Shown one piece after another: positions 6,292 to 11,442 of a stretch of DNA of 11,442 nucleotides. This stretch comes from an uncultured Clostridia bacterium (GTDB taxonomy: Bacteria > Bacillota > Clostridia > Christensenellales > Aristaeellaceae). Location: NCBI GenBank assembly GCA_934621485.1, contig CAKTUS010000085.1, positions 1 through 11,442 on the forward strand. The letters run 5' to 3'. The translations under genes were made by a program, and so were the position numbers. The stretch's first letter is position 1. Every line of letters begins with the position of its first letter. The notes below the pieces were generated by a model, which made no database searches, was not told the origin of the DNA, and saw nothing but the letters and a program-made list of their open reading frames with translations.

Positions 6292-7158
6292 ATGAAAGAA
6301 CGCCTGTCCCTCCTGAAAAACGAACAGTTTGTAGCCTACGGCCAGATTGCCCTGGGCAGCCTGATTGGGGCCGTTTCCTATCCCATGTTTTTAACGCCCA
6401 ACCACATTGCCCCCGGCGGGCTCACCGGCCTGGCCACGGTAATCAACTTTCTGTTTCCGGCGCTGCCGGTGGGTATTACCAGCCTGGCCATGAACATTCC
6501 CCTGTTTCTGCTGGGCTACAAGGCCATGGGCAAGGTGTTTGTGCTGCGCTCCTTTGTGGCCACGGTGCTGTTTTCCCTGCTTATCGACCTGCTTCCCCTT
6601 CCGGTAGCCACTATGGATCCGCTGCTGGCCTCGCTGTTTGGAGGCGTGCTGATGGGCGTGGGGCTGGGCCTGATCCTGCGGGGCGGCGCTACCACCGGCG
6701 GAAGCGACATGGTGGCGCGCATGGTGCACAACCGCTACCAGCATATTACCGTAGGCGCGTTCCTGTTTTTCATCGACTGCTGCGTGGTGCTGCTGGCAGG
6801 CGTCACCATTCAGGTGGAATACGCGCTGTACGCCTTCATCTGTATCTTTGTCTCCTCCAAGCTGATCGACGTAGTCATGGACGGCTTCACCAGCGAAAAG
6901 GCATGCTATGTCATTTCAGAGAAAAACGAAGAAGTGAAGCAGCGCATCATGAACGAGCTGGAGCGGGGCGTTACCATGCTCAGCGCCCAGGGCGGCTACA
7001 GCGGGCAGGAGCGGCCGGTGCTGCTCTGCGTGCTCAGCGCCCAGGAGGTAGGCCGGCTGAAGGCCATTGTGCGCGAAGCCGACGAACGGGCCTTCATCTT
7101 TATCAGCGACGCTCACGAGGTGCTGGGCGAAGGATTCCGCAACCTGAAGCAGGACTAG
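6292..7158 (+). CDS. YitT family membrane protein with DUF2179 domain
   Basis: The 288-residue protein has five to six predicted membrane helices in residues 15-195 (the YitT/DUF161 region) and a soluble C-terminal DUF2179 domain at about 202-288. The repeated family motifs PNHIAPGGLTG (36-46) and GGATTGGSDM (131-140) mark the two internal half-repeats. The family is widespread in Firmicutes and its biochemical role is unresolved, so no substrate is assigned. The start has AAAGGAG about seven bases upstream. It follows mazF by 54 bp. At its 3' end it runs into the convergent hydrolase gene, the two TAG stops sharing one CTAG, with no room for a separate terminator. Confidence 0.9.
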   Translation: MKERLSLLKNEQFVAYGQIALGSLIGAVSYPMFLTPNHIAPGGLTGLATVINFLFPALPVGITSLAMNIPLFLLGYKAMGKVFVLRSFVATVLFSLLIDLLPLPVATMDPLLASLFGGVLMGVGLGLILRGGATTGGSDMVARMVHNRYQHITVGAFLFFIDCCVVLLAGVTIQVEYALYAFICIFVSSKLIDVVMDGFTSEKACYVISEKNEEVKQRIMNELERGVTMLSAQGGYSGQERPVLLCVLSAQEVGRLKAIVREADERAFIFISDAHEVLGEGFRNLKQD

Positions 7159-8354
7159 TCCACCGCAAAGGGGTCCTGAACGGTATGCCGGGGCGCCAGA
7201 ACCTGCTCGTAGCAAATGCGCGTAACCAGACGGGCCAGCATGCCCATGCCGTCTCTGGAGCCATCGTTTCGGCAGCCATTGGTCAGCATGACCACGCCGG
7301 TGCGGTCCGCAGGGTCAAAGTAGGCGGCGCAAAGCATGCCGTTGGCCTTGCCGCCGTGTCCATACAGGGTGCGGCCCTCCAGGGGGCTGCCTTCCAGCAT
7401 GTTCAAAAACAGGCCGTTTCCGCTTTGGCAGATAACGGATCCGCGAAAATCCTGCCGTGTGGTGATTTCACCCACGGCGCTTTCTTTTAGCACCCGCGTG
7501 CCGCCGTACATGCCGCCGTCGCACAGCACAATGAGCAGCTTGGCCAAATCCGGCGCGGAAATGATGAGCTTGCCGGCAGTGTAGGTGTAGTGGCGTTGAA
7601 AATCCGGCTCGATTACCACATGCGTTTCGCTTTTCAGGTCCTTGGCAATCCGCCTTTCCGGCATGTGGTACAGCGCCGCCAGACGCATTTCCCCGGGCAT
7701 CAGCGCAGGCTGAAACGCCGCCGTAACGCCCAGGGGCGCAAACAGGTTTGCCTGCAAATAGGCGTCCACGGTTTGGCCGCTGAGCTTTTCGATCAGGCTG
7801 CCGATGAGCCCGCCGCCAAAATTGCTGTAGTTCCGATAGGAGCCCGGCTCGTGCTCAGGGTCAAAAATGCGGTCCGCCCGCTTGCTAAACAGGGTTTCCA
7901 GCGTCAGGGGATGGCCGTCCAGGGCGCTTTGGTAGCTGCCGCCGTCCCGCAGGGACGAGGTGTGCGTCATCACCTGGCGCAGGGTAACCGGGGTATTGGG
8001 GTAAGCAGGGTTGCGCGCTGAAAAGCCCAGCACGTCGCCAAGCTCTGTGTCCAGGGAAAGCCCCTGGGACGTCAGCAGCTGCATCAGGCCCATATTGGCC
8101 ACCATTTTGGATATGCTGCCCACCTGAAAGGCCGTGTCCGGGGTGATGTCCGCCCCGGCGATTCGTTCCACGCCATAGCAGTAGGTATAGGTTATCTGGC
8201 CGTTTTGAAAAATGGCGACGGAAGCACCCAGAGTATCGTATTGTCCAAAGGCGGCGCTCAGCTTTTGGGCTGCCGGGCCGCTGAGGGTTTCGGCTCCGGC
8301 AAGCGGCGGCAGGCACAGGGCCAGCGCCACGAGCAGGGCGAAGCAGCGTTTCAT
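7155..8354 (-). CDS. Secreted serine hydrolase, beta-lactamase/penicillin-binding-protein fold (PF00144-type)
   Basis: Class C beta-lactamase-related hydrolase of 399 residues. Residues 1-21 form a signal peptide (MKRCF, a hydrophobic core, then LAGA|E), so the protein acts outside the membrane. The three active-site elements are present in order: SxxK as Ser80-Ile-Ser-Lys83, YxN as Tyr176-Ser-Asn178, and the third motif as His333-Gly-Gly in YGHGG. Relatives include D-amino-acid peptidases, esterases and peptidoglycan-trimming enzymes, and few are true beta-lactamases. The HxG third motif and the lack of a resistance context argue against naming it a resistance gene. The start at 8354 has AGGAGG nine bases upstream. 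It is transcribed alone and convergently with yitT. Confidence 0.88.
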   Translation of the reverse strand: MKRCFALLVALALCLPPLAGAETLSGPAAQKLSAAFGQYDTLGASVAIFQNGQITYTYCYGVERIAGADITPDTAFQVGSISKMVANMGLMQLLTSQGLSLDTELGDVLGFSARNPAYPNTPVTLRQVMTHTSSLRDGGSYQSALDGHPLTLETLFSKRADRIFDPEHEPGSYRNYSNFGGGLIGSLIEKLSGQTVDAYLQANLFAPLGVTAAFQPALMPGEMRLAALYHMPERRIAKDLKSETHVVIEPDFQRHYTYTAGKLIISAPDLAKLLIVLCDGGMYGGTRVLKESAVGEITTRQDFRGSVICQSGNGLFLNMLEGSPLEGRTLYGHGGKANGMLCAAYFDPADRTGVVMLTNGCRNDGSRDGMGMLARLVTRICYEQVLAPRHTVQDPFAVD

Positions 8355-8379
8355 GGGCGTTCACCTCCTGTTTAGCAAC

Positions 8380-8388
8380 AGTATAGCA
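8380..8388 (-). promoter_or_regulatory. Extended -10 promoter of the serine hydrolase gene
   Basis: Read on the minus strand, TGC-TATACT forms an extended -10 element 25 nt before the hydrolase start codon. A recognisable -35 at 16-18 bp is missing. The leader would be short, about 18 nt, and contains the AGGAGG site. Confidence 0.55.
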
Positions 8389-8418
8389 CAGCCCGGTGAA
8401 GCGCGCCACTGTCCGGGA

Positions 8419-8445
8419 AGGCGGCCATGGGCGACGGCATTGCCC
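8419..8445 (+). repeat. 27-bp direct repeat, copy 1
   Basis: It matches the copy at 8618-8644 at 26 of 27 positions (AGGCGGCCATGGGCGACGGC, then A or T, then TTGCCC). The two copies are 199 bp apart, start to start, in the same orientation. Each contains the palindrome CCATGG. Confidence 0.8.
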
Positions 8446-8617
8446 ATCATCATTCAAACATATCACACGAGTATACAGATCATTCGCCAATAGAAGCGTG
8501 CAAATTGTGTGAATGGAGGAACGTATATTCATTCGTATTTGACTGTGATGACAAATAGGGAAATGCGCTGCATCGTCTTGGAGGAATAAGTAAAAATCGT
8601 TCAATGCGGTTTCCCTG

Positions 8618-8644
8618 AGGCGGCCATGGGCGACGGCTTTGCCC
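8618..8644 (+). repeat. 27-bp direct repeat, copy 2
   Basis: One mismatch to the copy at 8419-8445. Only this copy is followed by the inverted arm at 8662-8670 that lets it form a hairpin. Confidence 0.8.
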
Positions 8645-8670
8645 GGCCATTTTCCGGCATGCGCCCATGG
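8624..8670. repeat. 9-bp inverted repeat, 29-nt loop
   Basis: CCATGGGCG (8624-8632) is exactly complementary to CGCCCATGG (8662-8670). The loop contains a smaller CCGG/CCGG pairing. There is no T-tract on either side. Confidence 0.55.
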
Positions 8671-8695
8671 ATAAAGCCTGGCGACAACCAGCCTC

Positions 8696-8713
8696 ATTCC
8701 CCGACAGGGGAAT
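8696..8713. repeat. 7-bp hairpin with GACA loop
   Basis: ATTCCCC (8696-8702) pairs perfectly with GGGGAAT (8707-8713) around a 4-nt loop. It is the second of a series of four inverted repeats within 200 bp. Confidence 0.55.
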
Positions 8714-8731
8714 AACGGTAGGTTTCCGCAC

Positions 8732-8749
8732 GTTTGGAATCATCCAAAC
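8732..8749. repeat. 7-bp hairpin with ATCA loop
   Basis: GTTTGGA (8732-8738) pairs perfectly with TCCAAAC (8743-8749). It has the same stem and loop size as the hairpin 18 bp upstream, but an unrelated sequence. Confidence 0.55.
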
Positions 8750-8771
8750 CCTGCCCATGCGCTTTGGAAAC

Positions 8772-8819
8772 AGCTTCTGACTGCCTGGCATGATTACTTT
8801 TGGCGTTGGTTCAGAAGCT
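8772..8819. repeat. 9-bp inverted repeat, 30-nt loop
   Basis: AGCTTCTGA (8772-8780) is exactly complementary to TCAGAAGCT (8811-8819). The stem and loop size resemble the inverted repeat at 8624-8670. No T-tract adjoins it. Confidence 0.5.
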
Positions 8820-8830
8820 TCTCGGTTTAT

Positions 8831-8857
8831 AAAAACGGCCCTGATGCTTTCACGCCG
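8831..8857 (-). terminator. Weak candidate terminator for the purB operon
   Basis: On the minus strand CGGC (8854-8857) pairs with GCCG (8836-8839) over a 14-nt loop and is followed by TTTTT (8831-8835). The stem is only 4 bp, so this is a weak call. It is the only T-run soon after the RHH gene stop. Confidence 0.25.
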
Positions 8858-8935
8858 GGGTCTAAACGGTTCAATGCGCAGATTTTGACTCCTGCCGGCA
8901 GCCGCCTTACGCCGCAGCCCGGCAGCCCACATCCT

Positions 8936-9184
8936 TTAATCCATACCCTCCATGCCTTCTATGCCCTGGGAAACAGGCGTGCGCGAAGCCGGAACGGTTG
9001 CCTGTCCCTCCATGCAGCGCCGCACACAGTCGCGCACCATGGCCGTCAGGCTCAGTCCTTGCCGGTCGGCATAGGTCTGCCACCGGGCCCGGTCCTCGCT
9101 GGTCAGCTCCAGGTTTACCTGCTTGCGGCCATTTTTTTGCCGGTATTTGCCGGTGGCCGCCTTTTGAGAGGGGGTCTGTGCCAT
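8936..9184 (-). CDS. Small ribbon-helix-helix-like DNA-binding protein
   Basis: A basic 82-residue protein. Residues 21-28 (KQVNLELT) form a predicted beta strand followed by two helices (about 29-42 and 44-58, with GLSLTAMVRDCVRR), the Arc/CopG/MetJ ribbon-helix-helix pattern. The N-terminus (AATGKYRQKNGRK) is Lys/Arg-rich and the tail is low-complexity Gly/Glu/Met. The start at 9184 has AAAGGAG eight bases upstream; an upstream in-frame ATG at 9226 lies within the preceding gene and lacks a comparable site. It lies 16 bp after the flavoprotein stop and is probably the last gene of the purB operon. It could be a repressor or an antitoxin-like protein, but no toxin gene adjoins it. Function is unassigned. 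Confidence 0.75.
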   Translation of the reverse strand: MAQTPSQKAATGKYRQKNGRKQVNLELTSEDRARWQTYADRQGLSLTAMVRDCVRRCMEGQATVPASRTPVSQGIEGMEGMD

Positions 9185-9200
9185 GGCGTGCGCTCCTTTC

Positions 9201-9818
9201 TCAGCGGATAAAGTGGGTCCAGACATGCTCCTCCTGCCGGGGCAGGCCGTAAGCCTGCTTGCCCAGGGCGATGCTCTTCATCAGGAAGGTCATGTTGCGG
9301 GCCAGGGTGCGCATGGTTTGCAAGCCTTCCAGGTCTTCCTCCGCCTGGCCCGGCTTTTGGCCGTGCACACTGTTCCAGTATTGGCTGGAGGCCACGGGCA
9401 TGCCGGAAATGGTGAAGTACTTATTCAGTTCGTCAAAGGCGGACGAGGCGCCACCCCGGCGGGCCACCGCCACGCTGGCGCCCACCTTCATGCGCTTGTC
9501 AAAGGGTGTGCTGTAAAACAGCCGGTCCAGAAAGGCCACCAATGTGGCGTTGGCCGACGCGTAGTACACCGGGCTGGCCACCACCAGGCCGTCGGCCGCT
9601 TCCAGCTTGGGCGCGGCTTCATTCACAGCGTCGTCAAACACGCACTTGCCCAGCTTGCGGCAGCCGTAGCAGGCCACGCAGCCGCGAACCGCCTGTTTGC
9701 CGATTTGCAGCACTTCGGTTTCCACGCCCTCCTGTGCGAAGGTTTTTTCCATTTCGCGCAGGGCGACGGCGGTGTTTCCGTTTTCATGAGGGCTTCCGTT
9801 GGCGAGCAAAACCTTCAT
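9201..9818 (-). CDS. NADPH-dependent FMN reductase / iron-sulfur flavoprotein family
   Basis: Flavodoxin-like fold of 205 residues. GSPHENGNT (8-16) is the FMN-phosphate loop, and ASPVYYASANATLVAFLDR (near 80-98) is the second flavin-contact segment. Cys47, Cys50, Cys53 and Cys59 form the compact C-x2-C-x2-C-x5-C motif of iron-sulfur flavoproteins, which bind a 4Fe-4S cluster beside FMN and pass electrons in anaerobes. The partner and substrate are unknown. It begins 25 bp after purB, with GGGGAG about eleven bases before its ATG, and precedes the RHH gene by 16 bp, so the three genes are probably cotranscribed. A role in oxidative stress or quinone/nitro reduction is possible but only inferred. 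Confidence 0.88.
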   Translation of the reverse strand: MKVLLANGSPHENGNTAVALREMEKTFAQEGVETEVLQIGKQAVRGCVACYGCRKLGKCVFDDAVNEAAPKLEAADGLVVASPVYYASANATLVAFLDRLFYSTPFDKRMKVGASVAVARRGGASSAFDELNKYFTISGMPVASSQYWNSVHGQKPGQAEEDLEGLQTMRTLARNMTFLMKSIALGKQAYGLPRQEEHVWTHFIR

Positions 9819-9843
9819 TTCTTCATCCGCTCCCCTTTTTACA

Positions 9844-11280
9844 TTACACGCTGAGTTCCTGGGTTTGGCCCAGCACCTTACGGTTTTCCGAAAGCACGGG
9901 ACGAATCACGCCGTCCAAAAATTCCTCGACCTGCTCTTTACTGCGGCCAATGAAGTTGACCGGGTCCAGAAGCTTTTCGATTTCCTGACGGGTAACGCCA
10001 AAGGCCGGGTCGCCGGCAATGCGGTCGATCAGGTCGTTTTTGCCGCCCTCCTCCTTCACTACGCGGGCCGCCGCCTGGCTGTGCACCCGCAGCCGTTCAT
10101 GCAGCTGCTGGCGGTCGCCGCCCCGCTTGACCGCATCCATCAGAATGTTTTCCGTGGCCATGAAGGGCAGCTCGTTCATCACCCGGGCGGTTATCACCTT
10201 GGGGTACACCACCAGGCCGCCGCACACGTTCATCAGAATGTTCAAAATTCCGTCCACCCCCAAAAACGCCTCGCTGACCGCAATGCGGCGGTTGGCGCTG
10301 TCATCCAGGGTGCGCTCGAACCACTGGGTGGCGGCGGTAACGGCGGCGTTCAGGGTGTCCACCATTACATAGCGGCTCAGGCCGCTGATACGCTCGGACC
10401 GCATGGGGTTGCGCTTGTAGGGCATGGCCGAGGAGCCGATCTGACTCTTTTCAAAGGGTTCCTCCATTTCCTTAAAGCTTTGCAAGAGCCGCAGGTCATA
10501 GCTGAACTTGCTGGCGGTCTGGGCCACGCCGGACAGGGTGCTCACCACGAAGTAGTCCATCTTTCGGCTGTAGGTTTGGCCGCTGACGGGCACCACCCGG
10601 TTTAGGCCCATTTCCGCGGCGATGTCCGTTTCAATTTGCCGGATTTTTTCGCTGTCGCCGCCCAGCAACTCCACAAAGCTGGCCTGAGTGCCGGTGGTTC
10701 CCTTGCTGCCCAGCAGCGCCAGGGTACTCAGCCGGTGGTTCAGCTCCTCATAGTCCATATACAGCTCGTTGAGCCACAGGGTGGCGCGCTTGCCCACCGT
10801 GGTCAGCTGAGCCGGCTGCAAATGGGTATAGGCCAGCGCTGGCAGCGCCTTGTAGGTATCGGCAAACTGGGCCAGTCTATCCATCACGTTCAGCAGCTTC
10901 GTGCGGATCAGCTCCAGCCCTTCCTTCATCAAAATCACATCTGTGTTGTCGCCCACGTAGCAGCTGGTGGCTCCCAGATGAATGATGCCCTTCGCCTTGG
11001 GGCATTGCAGGCCAAAGGCGTACACATGGCTCATCACATCGTGGCGGCACTCCTTTTCACGGCGCTGCGCATCCTCATAGTTGATATCGTTTACATGGGC
11101 TTCCATTTCGGTAATCTGCTCGTCTGTAATCGGCAGGCCCTGCCGCTGCTCGGCCCGCGCCAACGCCACCCACAGCCTGCGCCAGGTGCGGAACTTATGA
11201 TCCTCCGAAAACAGGAACTGCATTTCCTTGCTGGCGTAACGGGTAGAAAACGGGCTGATATATCCCTGGTGTTCGCTCAT
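9844..11280 (-). CDS. purB: Adenylosuccinate lyase (long, human-ADSL-like type)
   Basis: Cleaves adenylosuccinate to AMP and fumarate, and SAICAR to AICAR, in purine synthesis. The 478-residue protein carries the fumarase/aspartase superfamily signature SSAMPYKRNP (283-292), which bears the catalytic serine. It also has RHDVMSH (79-85), and the active-site His153 in THLQPAQLTTVGKR. It resembles human ADSL (about 484 residues) over its length from memory, for example KAKGIIHLGATSCYVGDNTD and QWFERTLDDSANRR, more than the shorter B. subtilis PurB. The start at 11280 has GGGAGG eight bases upstream. It heads a minus-strand operon with the flavoprotein and RHH genes and is not beside other pur genes in this window. 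No PurR-box-like site is seen upstream. Confidence 0.97.
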   Translation of the reverse strand: MSEHQGYISPFSTRYASKEMQFLFSEDHKFRTWRRLWVALARAEQRQGLPITDEQITEMEAHVNDINYEDAQRREKECRHDVMSHVYAFGLQCPKAKGIIHLGATSCYVGDNTDVILMKEGLELIRTKLLNVMDRLAQFADTYKALPALAYTHLQPAQLTTVGKRATLWLNELYMDYEELNHRLSTLALLGSKGTTGTQASFVELLGGDSEKIRQIETDIAAEMGLNRVVPVSGQTYSRKMDYFVVSTLSGVAQTASKFSYDLRLLQSFKEMEEPFEKSQIGSSAMPYKRNPMRSERISGLSRYVMVDTLNAAVTAATQWFERTLDDSANRRIAVSEAFLGVDGILNILMNVCGGLVVYPKVITARVMNELPFMATENILMDAVKRGGDRQQLHERLRVHSQAAARVVKEEGGKNDLIDRIAGDPAFGVTRQEIEKLLDPVNFIGRSKEQVEEFLDGVIRPVLSENRKVLGQTQELSV

Positions 11281-11319
11281 GAAAACAACCTCCCGGCTTT
11301 GTCTGAATCCATCTTTTTT

Positions 11320-11348
11320 ATTATACCGCAGAAGCAGGCGGATGAAAA
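11320..11348 (-). promoter_or_regulatory. purB operon promoter
   Basis: On the minus strand a -35-like TTTTCA (11343-11348) and a perfect -10 TATAAT (11320-11325) are 17 bp apart. This predicts a start near 11313 and a leader of about 32 nt. Confidence 0.75.
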
Positions 11349-11389
11349 GGGAAAAACGCCGTAAGACCAGGGCAACAGCATTTAAAAAG

Positions 11390-11398
11390 TGATATAAT
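11390..11398 (+). promoter_or_regulatory. Extended -10 promoter of the gene at the right edge
   Basis: TGA-TATAAT at 11390-11398 is a perfect extended -10. No good -35 is seen. The predicted start near 11405 is only about two bases before the ATG at 11407. Confidence 0.55.
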
Positions 11399-11406
11399 GG
11401 AGTGGT

Positions 11407-11442
11407 ATGAAGATAGAAGAATTGCGGGAAAAACTCCAGGAG
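11407..11442 (+). CDS. Start of an unidentified gene, cut by the window edge
   Basis: Twelve codons (MKIEELREKLQE) are open from the ATG at 11407 to the end of the window. A GGAG lies only 4 nt before the ATG. The promoter just upstream and the codon pattern support a real divergent gene, but twelve residues do not identify it. The true start may lie beyond the window. Confidence 0.4.
   Translation, partial: MKIEELREKLQE

Larger units (their letters stand above)
8389..8935. other. 547-bp region without a credible gene; AT-rich segment and hairpin series
   Basis: This holds the two copies of a 27-bp repeat (8419-8445 and 8618-8644). They flank an AT-rich stretch of about 170 bp whose composition differs clearly from the GC-rich neighbours. 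After that come four inverted repeats between 8624 and 8819. One open minus-strand frame (8480-8932) begins just after the RHH gene, but it is Arg/Pro-rich, runs through the hairpins and resembles no family I know. The region may be a decayed mobile element, a repeat cluster or a structured RNA. I see no transposase fragment. Confidence 0.6.

Noticed and set aside
7155..8354. Calling the serine hydrolase an antibiotic-resistance beta-lactamase
   Set aside because: The PF00144-type fold is dominated by peptidases and esterases. The third motif is HGG, and there is no AmpR-type regulator or mobile context.
8480..8932. 150-codon minus-strand frame whose ATG lies 3 nt after the RHH stop
   Set aside because: It is Arg/Pro-rich, matches no family I know, crosses all four inverted repeats and one 27-bp repeat, and its only upstream GGAGG is 14 nt from the ATG. 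Weak translational coupling cannot be excluded.
5902..9184. MazF at 5902 and the RHH protein at 8936 as one toxin-antitoxin pair
   Set aside because: They are about 2.7 kb apart on opposite strands in separate operons, and the RHH protein is cotranscribed with a flavoprotein. It is kept only as a test within the orphan-toxin finding.

Overview
The window is 11.4 kb of GC-rich chromosome that reads as a Clostridia-type Firmicute, possibly a gut anaerobe. The evidence is strong Shine-Dalgarno sites before most genes, an EndoA-like MazF toxin, a YitT/DUF2179 membrane protein, a stand-alone PrdX-type prolyl-tRNA deacylase, a Clostridia-style MFS carrier, and a PurB of the long, human-ADSL-like type. 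No phage, IS, CRISPR, rRNA or tRNA gene was seen. The placement is inference from gene content, not a computed taxonomy.

Layout, left to right. Positions 1-321 are non-coding and rich in perfect hairpins. guaB (IMP dehydrogenase, minus) follows with a near-consensus promoter. Upstream of it, separated by a terminator, is an MFS transporter gene (minus). The transporter is divergent from an AraC-family regulator (plus) whose reading frame is broken by one extra base. Their promoters overlap in the -35 region, and three short direct repeats there look like regulator sites. The araC gene converges on and overlaps an lplA-like lipoate ligase gene (minus) with altered active-site motifs. Divergent from it is a prolyl-tRNA deacylase gene (plus), then a MazF toxin gene with its own promoter and no visible antitoxin, then yitT (plus). 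yitT converges on a secreted serine beta-lactamase-like hydrolase gene (minus), the two stop codons sharing one CTAG. About 550 bp without a credible gene follow, with an AT-rich stretch, a repeated 27-mer and a run of hairpins. Last is a minus-strand operon, purB - iron-sulfur flavoprotein - small ribbon-helix-helix protein. A divergent gene begins at the right edge.

Functionally this is mostly housekeeping. Two purine enzymes acting at the IMP branch point (GuaB toward GMP, PurB toward AMP) bracket unrelated genes for lipoylation, tRNA quality control, transport and envelope functions. I did not find a convincing new multi-gene system. The items most worth a second look are the frameshifted araC with its repeat operator, the divergent lipoate ligase, the orphan MazF, the small RHH protein joined to a flavoprotein behind purB, and the two hairpin-rich intergenic regions.
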